A stretch of DNA of 64,000 nucleotides from contig FSRV01000002.1 in NCBI GenBank assembly GCA_900142905.1, positions 4,030,001 to 4,094,000 of the forward strand. The letters run 5' to 3'. Positions within the stretch are counted from its first letter, which is position 1; every line of letters begins with the position of its first letter. The notes below the pieces were generated by a model. It was not told the origin of the DNA. It saw nothing but the letters and a program-made list of their open reading frames with translations, and did no database searches. Positions 45,500 through 54,910 of the stretch are shown piece after piece. This DNA is from Burkholderia sp. GAS332 (lineage in GTDB: Bacteria > Pseudomonadota > Gammaproteobacteria > Burkholderiales > Burkholderiaceae). A program made the position numbers and the translations under genes.

Positions 45500-45537
45500 G
45501 CGTTTCCTTACCTAGGCTCATTTGCCATCTGTTTCCT

Positions 45538-46524
45538 TCAGCCTCCCTTCGCACTGCCTTGCGCATTGGGCGAGAATTGGCATTTCGGATCGTTCTTCCC
45601 TTGCTCGGAACAACAGGTCAGCAGATTCCTGACCGATTCCACGCTCGCTGCATCCCACTCCGGCTTGCTTTTGTTGTTGTCGACTGGCATCCAATGGTTC
45701 AGCGGATAGCTCCTGGCGAGCTTGTCACTGCCCTTCGGCGGCGGCAGCATGCCCGCCGCGAGCGGCACGTAAATGTCGCAGCTGTGCTGATTGCCGATGC
45801 GATGGCAGCCGATACAGGTGTTGCCGGGTGTGCTGATCGCTAGCGACGTCCACGATGCGAAGGCGTCGCCGATATTGATGTATCTGCCCCACGGGTCAGT
45901 CGGCACCTTATCCCATACCTGGCCGAGCCACGGACTGTACATGACCGGGCTCGCATCGTGGCACGACACGCACTTCTTCGTCGCGGTCGCGGCCGGCGGC
46001 CACCAGAATGCCTCCGCGGACACGTGACCCGGCGGCGGCGTTTTCTCATTGGGCGGCGGCACGCGCGAGGCGTTGAACCCCGCGGCACTGCCCGGATGCT
46101 CCGCATGAAACCAGCAGGTTTTGCCATTGGCCGTGTTGTGCAGCACGATGTCGACTTCGTCGTAGAGCGGGCTTTGGTCCGCGCGAATCATCTTGCGGCG
46201 GCAGAACGCGGATATCTCCGTCTCGCCGTGCGATAGGTTGATGATCTTCGAGTAGGGTGTGCAGGGTCCGGAAGTGGGCGATTCGTACGGCAGCAACGCG
46301 GGGCGGTCGCAGGTCATGTTCGCGACGTAGCGCTTTGGCAAGTGGTTGTTCACCGTAATCGGCACCGTGGTGCCGGCGTTGCAGCTGAAAGCGGGAATCT
46401 CTCCGACTTCGTCGGCGCACTGCTGGCCATATTGAAGGAGCGTCTGGTCCGCTGTGCCGGCGGCGAAGGTGGAGCGTGCTGCGAACATCAGCAGCAGCAC
46501 CAGTACGCGCAAACAGGTTGTCAT
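45538..46524 (-). CDS. Diheme c-type cytochrome, electron acceptor of the molybdenum hydroxylase
   Basis: A 328-residue periplasmic protein with signal peptide MTTCLRVLVLLLMFAARSTFA. Two heme-binding motifs, CVSCH (185-189) and CIGCH (237-241), are clear; several other Cys pairs in the first 140 residues may form disulfides. The start is set at ATG 46524, seven bases behind GGAG; ATG 46530 overlaps the upstream stop and is the alternative. Its position as third cistron behind the Mo large subunit and 2Fe-2S genes suggests it takes electrons from that dehydrogenase. Confidence 0.83.
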   Translation of the reverse strand: MTTCLRVLVLLLMFAARSTFAAGTADQTLLQYGQQCADEVGEIPAFSCNAGTTVPITVNNHLPKRYVANMTCDRPALLPYESPTSGPCTPYSKIINLSHGETEISAFCRRKMIRADQSPLYDEVDIVLHNTANGKTCWFHAEHPGSAAGFNASRVPPPNEKTPPPGHVSAEAFWWPPAATATKKCVSCHDASPVMYSPWLGQVWDKVPTDPWGRYINIGDAFASWTSLAISTPGNTCIGCHRIGNQHSCDIYVPLAAGMLPPPKGSDKLARSYPLNHWMPVDNNKSKPEWDAASVESVRNLLTCCSEQGKNDPKCQFSPNAQGSAKGG

Positions 46525-46526
46525 TG

Positions 46527-47045
46527 TCATGCTCCGTTGCGGGTATAGGGCGCTGCGATCTTGCGGATCGCTTCGATGTATTTGACGTAGCCCGTGCAGC
46601 GGCACAGGTTGCCGCCAACCCAGGTTTGAATCGTTTCGTCGAGTTGCGCGACGTCGACGGGATTCGACTGCAGGTGATCGAGCATCGCGGTAGCGGCCAT
46701 CAGGAAGCCGGGCGCACAGTAACCGCACTGGAAAGCGAACGATTCGAGGAAACTCTGCTGAAGCGGCGAAAGCTTGCCGTCTTGCATGAGTCCTTCAACC
46801 GTATAGACGTGCATGCCTTGCATCGCGCTCACGGGTGTAGAGCAGGCGAGGGTTTTTTCCATCGGCGCGTCCGGCAGATTTCGTGTGCCGACGGTGCACG
46901 CACGGCACACGCCGATTCCGCAGCACAGCTTCGTGCCGGTGAGATCGCGCCGCTCATGCAGGAAGTCGATCAGGTTCATGTCGCTATCGGCCGGTTGCGC
47001 TTCGACAGCCTGTCCGTTGATGACCATGCGAATAGTGGCGCTCAT
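46527..47045 (-). CDS. 2Fe-2S subunit of a xanthine-oxidase-family molybdenum hydroxylase
   Basis: A 172-residue subunit with both cluster domains. The plant-ferredoxin-type site is CGIGVCRAC (from Cys42) with Cys68 downstream; the second is CGYCAPGF and CRCTGY. It shuttles electrons from the Mo centre to the outside acceptor. Its ATG overlaps the stop of the large subunit gene (ATGA), and its own stop overlaps a start of the cytochrome gene, indicating strict co-translation. Confidence 0.93.
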   Translation of the reverse strand: MSATIRMVINGQAVEAQPADSDMNLIDFLHERRDLTGTKLCCGIGVCRACTVGTRNLPDAPMEKTLACSTPVSAMQGMHVYTVEGLMQDGKLSPLQQSFLESFAFQCGYCAPGFLMAATAMLDHLQSNPVDVAQLDETIQTWVGGNLCRCTGYVKYIEAIRKIAAPYTRNGA

Positions 47046-49774
47046 TGCACAACCCCTCGAATCTGTTCCGGCGTTACGGGTGTCTCCCTGAAACGATGGC
47101 CCGTCGCCATTGCGAGCGCATTGAGCAGGGCCGGCGCGATGGGACACATCACGGCCTCGGCTATGCCGCGAGCGTTGCCGGGATCGTCGTTGGGCGGCGG
47201 CAGGGCGATCAGCGTCTGCACGGGAATGTCGGTTAGCCGCGAGACCTGATAGCGGTCCAGGTTCCACCGGCCACCTCCCGGCCCCTCATTGCCGAGCGGG
47301 CAGGTTTCGGTCAGCACGTTGCCGATGCCCATGGCAACCGCGCCCTGCGACTGTCCTTCGACGAGCTCTGGACACAACTGACGCCCAACGCTTACCGACG
47401 ACACCACATGCTCGACCTTGACGCGGCCGTTGGCCGGATCCACCGCCAGCGCGACGAGCGCAGCCGACGGCGCGTAGGTGGTGCGTTGGAATTTCGCGCC
47501 GTCGATTAAGGGTTGATGAAGGTCTCGCTGCAATGGCGTCAGGCTGTCTGGGTTCATGCCCACGGCGACGTAGTCGTATTCGATGTCGGCCGAACCGGAT
47601 GTGAAGGGATAGGTACCTGTCCAGAAGGAGCCCGCGTAGCTGGCATGCACGGCCGCGACGGTGGGCAGATTCATGCTGCGCATGCGCTCGACCAGATCGC
47701 TCCAGAGAAGCGGCTTGCTGATGCCGCGTGCGGTAAGCGCGCCATCGACCCATTTGACGTCGGCCGGTTTCACGTTCGCGTGCCAGAGCGTCCATGCTGC
47801 GGGCAGCACGCTCTGCAACAGCAACGCCTGACCCGCGCCTTTCACCGCATGGTATTGATGAAACGCGCCGAGGCAGGCGCTCGACGATCCCGACGTGTAA
47901 CGCACGTCGGTTGGCTTCTGCGGATTCGACGTGCCGTTCAGGCCCAATGCCTGGAAAGGCTCGAAGACGCTCATGGCAATCGTCTGCGCGTTCTGTCCCA
48001 GGTACTCGGACGGGGCGAGGCCGAGCGTCGTGGCCGCACCGTTGCCCATATCGGTGTAAGTCGTGAGCACGCGAAGACTGCCGTCCGGCAGGATTTGCAC
48101 CATGCCGTACATGCCGTCACCCGATGTGCCGAACGCTTCGTTTGACATCGCGAGCCCGATGCCGTACTTCAGGCCTTGTGCCTCGCGTTGCGCGCGCGTT
48201 TTATCCCGCTCTTGCCACAACGGATGGGCTTCGAGACGATCGAGCACGTTGCCCAATTGCAGGTCGAACAGAATCGGCGCACCGGTAATCGCGTGGCCTC
48301 TGCCGACCGAAGGGGCATGGCCAAGCAGATTGGTTCTGCGGATCGCGAACGGCGACATGCCGAGTTCGACTGCCGCCTCATCCATCAGCGTTTCGATCGC
48401 GATGAAAGCCTGCGGGCCCCCAAAACCCCGCTGTGAACCGCCGAATACTTCGGGCGTATAGAGCGATTCGGCCGTTGCATTCGCACGTGTGATTTCATAG
48501 CAACTCATGGCGCTGAGCGCCGCAAGCTGCGCGACGTAGGGCGAGAGGTTTTTCTTGCCACCACCGTTCATCGTGAAATCGCATTTGAGCGCCTGAATCT
48601 TGCCCTGGCGGTCGAACCAAAGCGATTCGGTGAACTGTGTCTCGCAGCGCTTGAGGCCGACCTGAAATTGCTCGTAGCGCGATTGCTGCCAACGCAGCGC
48701 GCCTTTCGCGAACGGCGCGGCGAGCGCAAGATAAAGCGGAAAGTACGAGCGATCGCGGCCACCAAAGCCACCGCCAGGAAAGCACGCGACGATGTGCACG
48801 CCGTTGATGGTCACCTTGCTGTTCGCAAACAGGGACGCCGCGCTGCCTGCGTCCTCGCTGGCGGATTGCGTGCCCAGCACGAGACGCAGTTCGCCCGAGG
48901 CGGCGTCGTACCACGCGAGTCCGGCTTCCGGTTCCATGAACATCGGATCGATAGCCGGCGTCAGGAAGTCATGACTGTTCGATGCGCCTGCCTTGAACCA
49001 TGTGCCTTGTTCCGCGTTGTGCTGGATGGTGGCGTCGATATTCACGCTGGCTTTTTCGAGCGCCTCCAGATATTCGGGCGTGGGTTTGCCGTTGCTGCCG
49101 GTCTGGTAGTCCTTGACGTAGTTGAAGTTCGTGTCGTCGTCGCGCACGTACGTCGTTGTGGGCGTAAAAGCGACAGGCTTGGAGCGGCTGCTCGGGTCCG
49201 CGATCGCCCCATATCGGATCGTGCGGTCGTTGAATTCGAGCAGTTTGCGCGCGCGACGGTACACGTCGAAATTCGCAAAGATCAGCATCGCGGCGGGCTG
49301 GCCGAAACAGTCTGCGGGATAGCCTTTGCGGGCAAGCCAGTAGATATCCTGACTCGCGATCGGGTCGGACTCCGGCGCGAGCGCGATTTGGCGCGAGAGC
49401 AGGGCGTCGTTATCGACAATGGCGACAGGCTGTAAATCGGGTGGCAGCATGCTCAGATCGAAGCCTTCATACACGCGATCGACACGATTGCAGCGCAGCG
49501 CATACAGCCAGTTTTCCTGCTGCGGCCAGCCGACGAAATCGCGCGCCTTGAAGTCACGTGCATAGATTTTCTGGCCCGTTACCTTGGGGATACCGTCTAT
49601 TCGCCAGCGTGCCTTGCCGGGCTCCGGCGCCCAGGCGGGCCCATTGTCCGGCTCCGTCTGCATCGACGAATTGAGGATCGCCGCAGGCAGATTGCTGATT
49701 GAAATGGCGACTACCGCGCCGCTCCCCATGACTTTCAGGAAAGTGCGGCGTGTAACAGGGATATCGAAAGCCAT
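47042..49774 (-). CDS. Molybdopterin-binding large subunit, isoquinoline 1-oxidoreductase beta-like
   Basis: A 910-residue subunit of the xanthine oxidase superfamily. A twin-arginine signal (TRRTFLKVMGSGAVVAIS) directs folded export. FPGGGFGGRD, GGSQRGFGGPQAFIAIE and a C-terminal GIGNVLTE/GIAEAVMCPIAPA block match the Mo-pterin-binding regions of the IorB group, but with no FAD subunit, so a cytochrome takes the electrons. It should hydroxylate a heterocycle or oxidise an aldehyde in the periplasm. At 910 residues it is longer than most IorB proteins (about 750-780). Confidence 0.88.
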   Translation of the reverse strand: MAFDIPVTRRTFLKVMGSGAVVAISISNLPAAILNSSMQTEPDNGPAWAPEPGKARWRIDGIPKVTGQKIYARDFKARDFVGWPQQENWLYALRCNRVDRVYEGFDLSMLPPDLQPVAIVDNDALLSRQIALAPESDPIASQDIYWLARKGYPADCFGQPAAMLIFANFDVYRRARKLLEFNDRTIRYGAIADPSSRSKPVAFTPTTTYVRDDDTNFNYVKDYQTGSNGKPTPEYLEALEKASVNIDATIQHNAEQGTWFKAGASNSHDFLTPAIDPMFMEPEAGLAWYDAASGELRLVLGTQSASEDAGSAASLFANSKVTINGVHIVACFPGGGFGGRDRSYFPLYLALAAPFAKGALRWQQSRYEQFQVGLKRCETQFTESLWFDRQGKIQALKCDFTMNGGGKKNLSPYVAQLAALSAMSCYEITRANATAESLYTPEVFGGSQRGFGGPQAFIAIETLMDEAAVELGMSPFAIRRTNLLGHAPSVGRGHAITGAPILFDLQLGNVLDRLEAHPLWQERDKTRAQREAQGLKYGIGLAMSNEAFGTSGDGMYGMVQILPDGSLRVLTTYTDMGNGAATTLGLAPSEYLGQNAQTIAMSVFEPFQALGLNGTSNPQKPTDVRYTSGSSSACLGAFHQYHAVKGAGQALLLQSVLPAAWTLWHANVKPADVKWVDGALTARGISKPLLWSDLVERMRSMNLPTVAAVHASYAGSFWTGTYPFTSGSADIEYDYVAVGMNPDSLTPLQRDLHQPLIDGAKFQRTTYAPSAALVALAVDPANGRVKVEHVVSSVSVGRQLCPELVEGQSQGAVAMGIGNVLTETCPLGNEGPGGGRWNLDRYQVSRLTDIPVQTLIALPPPNDDPGNARGIAEAVMCPIAPALLNALAMATGHRFRETPVTPEQIRGVVQ

Positions 49775-50265
49775 TGAGGGCTCCCCGGATTGATTGTTAT
49801 TCCATTCCTTATGCGAAATGGCTACGCATTCGCCTTATGGGCTAGCAATGCCTGTGCACACAGGTTGTGTACCTGCCTCAGGGTTGAGTGGCTCGTAGTT
49901 GATTGGCGCATGTGTCCGCCGATGCGACTTCAGCCGTATCGGCACGCAGTCGGGCTATCAGCCCGCTCCTGCGTCTGGGCTGGCAGGACCGGTCATTTCA
50001 CCTGCAGCAGACTTCTTTTAGCAACCCCGGAATGGATGTCTCGGTCTCTCATCATGGTCTGTTTCCACGTTGTCGTTATTGGATATCTGGATCGACTTTT
50101 CGTAATCCTATGCGTAGGAAACTGTGACTGCAAGAAAGTGATTGAATCTATTCACATTGAATAAATTGCCGATCTTTTTATGGCTATTTATGTCGATTCC
50201 CAGGAATGAGCGGGCTTCAGAAAAGCCGCGCGAAGAGGGCGAGACGGAGGTGCCGCGCCAACAGA
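49775..50265. other. Spacer between two converging-in-function operons
   Basis: About 490 bases. It should carry the promoter of the Mo-hydroxylase operon near 49790-49850. From 50040 it becomes AT-rich. A TGTGCACACAGG-type imperfect palindrome is seen near 49853. No gene recognised. Confidence 0.35.
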
Positions 50266-51021
50266 TTAGCTCACGTTAAAGTGCACGCGAACGTCCTGCT
50301 GGGTTTCAACCGGGTGTCCGTCTTGTATCGCCGGAAAGAAACGCCAGTTTCGCAGGGTCTCAACAAGAATCTGATTCAGCCGCGGATACCGGGTGGGCTT
50401 GATGAGTTCGACAGCGACGGATCCGTCGGTATGAATGACGAGATGGGCTATCGCAACCGTCTGGTAGGCCTGCTCGCGTAACTCGTCTGGCACTGAGGGC
50501 AGCGGCTGCGCGATAGCACGCGCCGGCGAGTTGCCGGGCGTCGATCCTGCGGACGCTCGCTCAGGCGTTGTCGCACCACGGTCGGACGACGGCGAGGGTG
50601 CGCCAGCCGTCGCCGTTTCAGCGGGCGGACTGGTCTCGGGCTTCGCGGCCGCCGCGGGCTCCGGTGCGCGTGTTATCGGCGGGGACTTAGGAGCAGGCGT
50701 TGGCGTGTGAACCGGCAGCGCCTGAGTGCGCGCAGGTTTGACTGACGGTTGTTTCGGGGGAGAGGCCTTTTGCGGCTCAGCGGCCGTCTGTGTTGAACGT
50801 GTTGTCGCTGCAGGCAGCGTTGGAGCGAGATTCGGTATGTCAACGACGCTCATCTCCAACGGCTGTTCCAGCCTACGTTCGGGCACCGGTGCTGTATGCA
50901 GACTTCGTCCCAGCACGACAAGAAGGAATCCCCATGCAAGTGCGCCCAGCGCCGCAGCAATCGTGACCCTCACTTTCCGGTTGTCACCGGCCTTGATGAG
51001 GCGCGGCCAGGTTCTATTCAC
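50266..51021 (-). CDS. tonB: TonB-type energy transducer
   Basis: A 251-residue protein: one N-terminal membrane helix (about 17-37, VTIAAALGALAWGFLLVVLG), a Pro/Ala/Lys-rich periplasm-spanning stretch (about 75-165), and the TonB C-terminal domain (VAIAHLVIHTDGSVAVELI, RYPRLNQILVETLRNWRFFPA). A GTG start at 51021 overlaps the exbD stop and gives a standard short cytoplasmic end. Together with ExbB and ExbD it forms a dedicated motor for the receptor encoded at the head of the operon. Confidence 0.85.
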   Translation of the reverse strand: MNRTWPRLIKAGDNRKVRVTIAAALGALAWGFLLVVLGRSLHTAPVPERRLEQPLEMSVVDIPNLAPTLPAATTRSTQTAAEPQKASPPKQPSVKPARTQALPVHTPTPAPKSPPITRAPEPAAAAKPETSPPAETATAGAPSPSSDRGATTPERASAGSTPGNSPARAIAQPLPSVPDELREQAYQTVAIAHLVIHTDGSVAVELIKPTRYPRLNQILVETLRNWRFFPAIQDGHPVETQQDVRVHFNVS

Positions 51022-51412
51022 GATGAACCGCAACAAGAAAATGTTCTGCTCCCGCGCGACGGGCTGCCAGCATCGCCTGCACGACCACGCCATGTCCGGC
51101 TGCGTCATCGGCGGCGATGATGACGTCATGGTCCGGGCGCAGGGTGCGCCTGATAGCGGGTTCTACCTGATCAAGACGAACGGCTTGGCGGTTGACAAAA
51201 ATCCCGTTGCTCCGGTCAATGCTCACAGTCGGCGGTCCATCCGCGGACATTTGCTGCGCATGACCCGACGGCAGGTTCACCTTCACGGCGTCCAGTCGTT
51301 GCATGGCGAGCGATGCCAGCATGAACGTCGCCAGCAGAAAGAACATGACGTCGATCATCGGGATGATTTCGATGCGGCCGCGCTTCGCAGCACGAGAGCG
51401 ACGGAACTTCAC
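51014..51412 (-). CDS. exbD: ExbD/TolR-type biopolymer transport protein
   Basis: A 132-residue protein with one N-terminal helix that carries the proton-channel Asp in EIIPMIDVMFFLLATFMLAS, and a periplasmic domain ending in VVQAMLAARRAGAEHFLVAV. It overlaps exbB at the start and tonB at the end, so the three are translated together. Confidence 0.9.
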   Translation of the reverse strand: MKFRRSRAAKRGRIEIIPMIDVMFFLLATFMLASLAMQRLDAVKVNLPSGHAQQMSADGPPTVSIDRSNGIFVNRQAVRLDQVEPAIRRTLRPDHDVIIAADDAAGHGVVVQAMLAARRAGAEHFLVAVHRE

Positions 51413-52053
51413 GGCGCGGCACCCTGTTCTTCCGAAGCGAGGCGGATCTCGCTGATACGTTCGTTCGCAAACGACTCGAGTTCGTCCATCAGTCGTTCAA
51501 GGCGGCGTGAGAAGTAGTTGAAAGCGAACAGCGAGAACAACGCGACAACCAAGCCAACCGCGGTTGCCACCAGCGACTGGGCGACCCCACCCGTGACACC
51601 GCCCGGATTGACGAGGCCATTTCCGCCGAACAGCTGGAATGAATGCATCATGCCTACGATCGTGCCCAGCAATCCAAGGAGCGGTGCTGCGGTCACGATC
51701 GTCTCCAGTACCCAGAAGCCCTTGCTCATGTCTCGCTCGATCGTCGCCGCGAGCGCTTCGGTCTTCGCCTCGCGATACCAGATAGGCGCAACTGGACGGT
51801 CCGCAAGCGGAGTGCTCAGGCGCCTGAAAACATGCCGCTCCGGCAGCGAATCCAACCGCTCGATGAGGGGACCGGAGGACATGCCTGCGGCATCCGGGGG
51901 CCGCGCACTAGTATCGGGCGTACCGGCAAAGCGCAGAAACACATATGAGCGGTCGACCACAATCGTGATCGCCAGGATGGCAAGCACACTTAGCGGATAG
52001 ATCACCCACCCGCCAAGCTGCACAGCATCCAGAAAAGTCGTCCAGTCTTTCAT
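51409..52053 (-). CDS. exbB: ExbB/TolQ-type (MotA/TolQ/ExbB) proton channel protein
   Basis: A 214-residue protein with three membrane helices: about 17-37, then the TAAPLLGLLGTIVGMMHSFQLF motif region and the GGVAQSLVATAVGLVVALFSLFAFNYF helix typical of the family. It stabilises TonB and drives the receptor with the proton gradient. It lies 22 bases downstream of the receptor gene and overlaps exbD by ATGA. Confidence 0.9.
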   Translation of the reverse strand: MKDWTTFLDAVQLGGWVIYPLSVLAILAITIVVDRSYVFLRFAGTPDTSARPPDAAGMSSGPLIERLDSLPERHVFRRLSTPLADRPVAPIWYREAKTEALAATIERDMSKGFWVLETIVTAAPLLGLLGTIVGMMHSFQLFGGNGLVNPGGVTGGVAQSLVATAVGLVVALFSLFAFNYFSRRLERLMDELESFANERISEIRLASEEQGAAP

Positions 52054-52075
52054 TTCAACACCCGTTGGTCACCCA

Positions 52076-54421
52076 TCAGAACTTCTTGGAAATGCCCGCA
52101 TACACAGCGATATGCGGTCCATACTGGGGGGCGCCCACGCCGATACCCGAGCCGTCGCGAAGTTCATACACGCGGTTGAATGCATTGATCACCAGCAGGC
52201 GGGCATCGAACTTGCCGATCAGCGGGTTATTGATATTGAAGTGCTGGATAACGCCGAGATTAACCTGCGTGTACCAGGGCAGGCGATCGGTATTCGCGAA
52301 TCCGCTGCGAAGGCCACTTCCGACGATGCTGTCAAACGTGAACGTCGTCTGGCCGAGCGCGTAGGTGCCACCGAATGACGCCGACACGCGTTGATCGTGG
52401 TCCAGATATACCCAGTGGCTCGAGATATAAGCGAGTTCTGCGGCATCGAAATTGAACTGTGCCGAGTCGATGTTTTGACCCTGCGCACGACTGAGCGCGA
52501 CGTTCATGTAGGCGGAAACGTTATCCTGCTTGTAATTCGCGGTGAACTCCAGGCCGTACACGCGGCCGTACTGATAATTGAACGGGGTAAAGATCAGCGC
52601 GGTGCCGAACTGACCTTCATCGAGCAGGTTGCTCGCCTTCTTGTAATAGGCATCGAGACCGACGGTGAGGGTCGAGGTCACGCGCTGCGTGATGCCCAGG
52701 TCGAAGTAGTGGCTGCGCTCGGGTTGCACCGGATCGTTCTGCCCCGACACCTGGGCCGTGGTGCCCGCATAACGGGCGATGTCCGAGTCCGACACCAGTT
52801 CGAAAGCCGGTGGCGTGAAGTAGCGGGCGTAACCCGCGTGAATAGTGGTCGACGGCGTCAGCGCGTACACGAGGCCAATGCGCGGACTCAGCTGACTGGC
52901 ACTGACGTACTCATCCATCTTGTCGTAGCGCAGGCCATAGTTGATCGTCAGCTTGCTGGTGAGCTTCCATTCATCCTGCACGTAGGCGCTGTATAGATAG
53001 CCGGTCTTGGTGTTCGAATCAGGGATGCTGATCGGCTGATCGGAGGACTGGTTGCCGTTGGCGTCGACCGGGAAGACGGTGAGATTGTTGTCAAAGACCG
53101 CGTGTTCCTGCTGGGCGAAGACGCCGGCGCGAATGGTGTGCTTGTCGTTGAGCCGGTATGTGGTGTCCAGCTGCACCCCGTTCGCGCTGTCGCTATGGAA
53201 GTCGTTCGACGCGACGCCGTTAAACAGCAGATCGCCGATCGGGTCAGGGTTGAACTGCGTGCGCGAATACCGCGTGACGAAAGCCAGCTGATAGTCCAGC
53301 GCCCCGCCGTTTGTACCCTGCAGGGCAATCGCCGCAAACTCGTTCAGTTCCGATTGCGTTTCGTTGAGCTGGCTCGAATCAAAACTATTGACGCCGTTGA
53401 GCGTGAACGAAGGGGTCAACCCGGGTGTATTGGGGATCTGGAACTGGTTGCTGGTTACGCCGAACATCACGCTTACGCGTGTAAGCGGGTTAATGATGTA
53501 CGACATCTCACCGAACGCGTTCCCCTGACGCGTGTGATCGTGTATCGCGCTGACACTCGAGGTCGGGTTTTCGATCCCCAGATTGTTCTCGCCGACCGAA
53601 CCGCTGAAGTAATAGCTGAATGGCCCCTGGCTGCCGAAGACGTCGCCGCTCGTCCGGATCGTCTGGCGGCTGCCGCCGAACACATCGATCGAACCACCGT
53701 TGCCTTCATCGCCCGATTTGGTGCGGATGTCGACGATACCCGCGGTCCGGTAGCCATACTGCGCAGGCAGCGCGCCGGTAAGAAAATTCATCTGGTCGAT
53801 GATTCGCGTGTCCAGCGATTGCCCAAAACCGCTGATCGGCTCGGGGATGACGATGCCGTTGATGCGGTACTGCAGGTTGGCGTGATCGCCCCGTACGTGC
53901 AACTGACCGAACGAGTCGCTCGCCACGCCGGGTGCCTGCAATAGGACCTGGTTAAGCGCGGTGTCCTGGCCGGCGGGCAGATCGCTGATGTCGCTCTGGC
54001 TGAAGCGATAGACGCTGCTGCCCGTTTCGGGCAACAGGTCGTTGCGCGCCCGGTTCAGGCGCTGGGCGTTGACCTGCACATCAAGCGCGTCACTTTTTGC
54101 CAGTGCGATCGACACCGAGCTTTCCTTCCCTGGCGTGGTTGTCGCGATGCTGCTGCCAGTGGCAAAACCGGGGGCGGTGACGACGATGGCATACGTACCC
54201 GGATTGACGTGGTCGAGTATGAAATGACCTTTGGCATCGGTTTGCACAGCCCCTACGGCTTTGCCGCTGGCATCCTGAATGGTGACGGTCGCTTTGCTGA
54301 CGGGCTTGCCTGAACTGTCAGCGATTGCACCGGTTATCGAACTGTCGTCCGCCGCGTATGCGTGAGCCGCAAACGCGAACAGCAGCAGCGCAGCCTGTGT
54401 GAGGGGGTGGCGATTTCTCAT
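52076..54421 (-). CDS. TonB-dependent outer-membrane receptor with carboxypeptidase-regulatory-like domain
   Basis: A 781-residue receptor. Signal peptide MRNRHPLTQAALLLFAFAAHAYA; a CarboxypepD_reg-like module (about 26-105) with ITGAIADSSGKPVSKATVTI; plug domain from about 125 (SDISDLPAGQDTALNQVLLQAPGV, then the GIVIPEPISGFGQSLD loop); a 22-strand barrel and a terminal Phe (GISKKF). The extra N-domain is common in receptors for large organic molecules rather than simple siderophores. It heads an operon with its own exbB-exbD-tonB and is beside the periplasmic Mo-hydroxylase operon, so both may serve one substrate. Confidence 0.9.
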   Translation of the reverse strand: MRNRHPLTQAALLLFAFAAHAYAADDSSITGAIADSSGKPVSKATVTIQDASGKAVGAVQTDAKGHFILDHVNPGTYAIVVTAPGFATGSSIATTTPGKESSVSIALAKSDALDVQVNAQRLNRARNDLLPETGSSVYRFSQSDISDLPAGQDTALNQVLLQAPGVASDSFGQLHVRGDHANLQYRINGIVIPEPISGFGQSLDTRIIDQMNFLTGALPAQYGYRTAGIVDIRTKSGDEGNGGSIDVFGGSRQTIRTSGDVFGSQGPFSYYFSGSVGENNLGIENPTSSVSAIHDHTRQGNAFGEMSYIINPLTRVSVMFGVTSNQFQIPNTPGLTPSFTLNGVNSFDSSQLNETQSELNEFAAIALQGTNGGALDYQLAFVTRYSRTQFNPDPIGDLLFNGVASNDFHSDSANGVQLDTTYRLNDKHTIRAGVFAQQEHAVFDNNLTVFPVDANGNQSSDQPISIPDSNTKTGYLYSAYVQDEWKLTSKLTINYGLRYDKMDEYVSASQLSPRIGLVYALTPSTTIHAGYARYFTPPAFELVSDSDIARYAGTTAQVSGQNDPVQPERSHYFDLGITQRVTSTLTVGLDAYYKKASNLLDEGQFGTALIFTPFNYQYGRVYGLEFTANYKQDNVSAYMNVALSRAQGQNIDSAQFNFDAAELAYISSHWVYLDHDQRVSASFGGTYALGQTTFTFDSIVGSGLRSGFANTDRLPWYTQVNLGVIQHFNINNPLIGKFDARLLVINAFNRVYELRDGSGIGVGAPQYGPHIAVYAGISKKF

Positions 54422-54910
54422 CTTGTCAGTTTTTGTTAGGTATGCAAATCATGAGTCCGCCCACCTGCTCATCGGCTGCAGGATTTCGTACGAGGGCGAT
54501 TTCACGCTGGCGCAAAGCAGCAGCTGCGCGCTATTGCCGTTACAGCAATGCGCGGAGGTACCGTTCGGGGCGTGTCTTGTGGAGCAGACGCAATGTTATA
54601 TTATTGCATTGAAGAATAAAACCTGCTGTTACTTTTTTCTTGCAGAAGGGTTCGTCGCTGGGCGCTGGGTGCAGTCCTCACCGATGCCCTTGATCTCGGT
54701 TTGCTGGATTCAGATCGTTTCACTGATGAAATCCGCGTGAGACGACAGCATTCCTTTTTTATCAGTAGAATGCTGCAATCGCAAAGGTCCGTATTGTTCC
54801 GGATACCGGCCTTCAGGCCCACCAGGCTAACGAGTCTCGTAAAACCGTGATGCCATTAGCACACGTGCTGTCGCGAGGTCCTTCTCATGGTACTTACCTA
54901 GCGCAATACT
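54422..54910. promoter_or_regulatory. Divergent promoter region between the receptor operon and phc operon
   Basis: About 490 bases with AT-rich parts at 54590-54650 and 54740-54790, unlike the coding DNA on both sides. Both operons must start here. No riboswitch or known operator was recognised. Base composition changes sharply at the phcB start. Confidence 0.4.
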
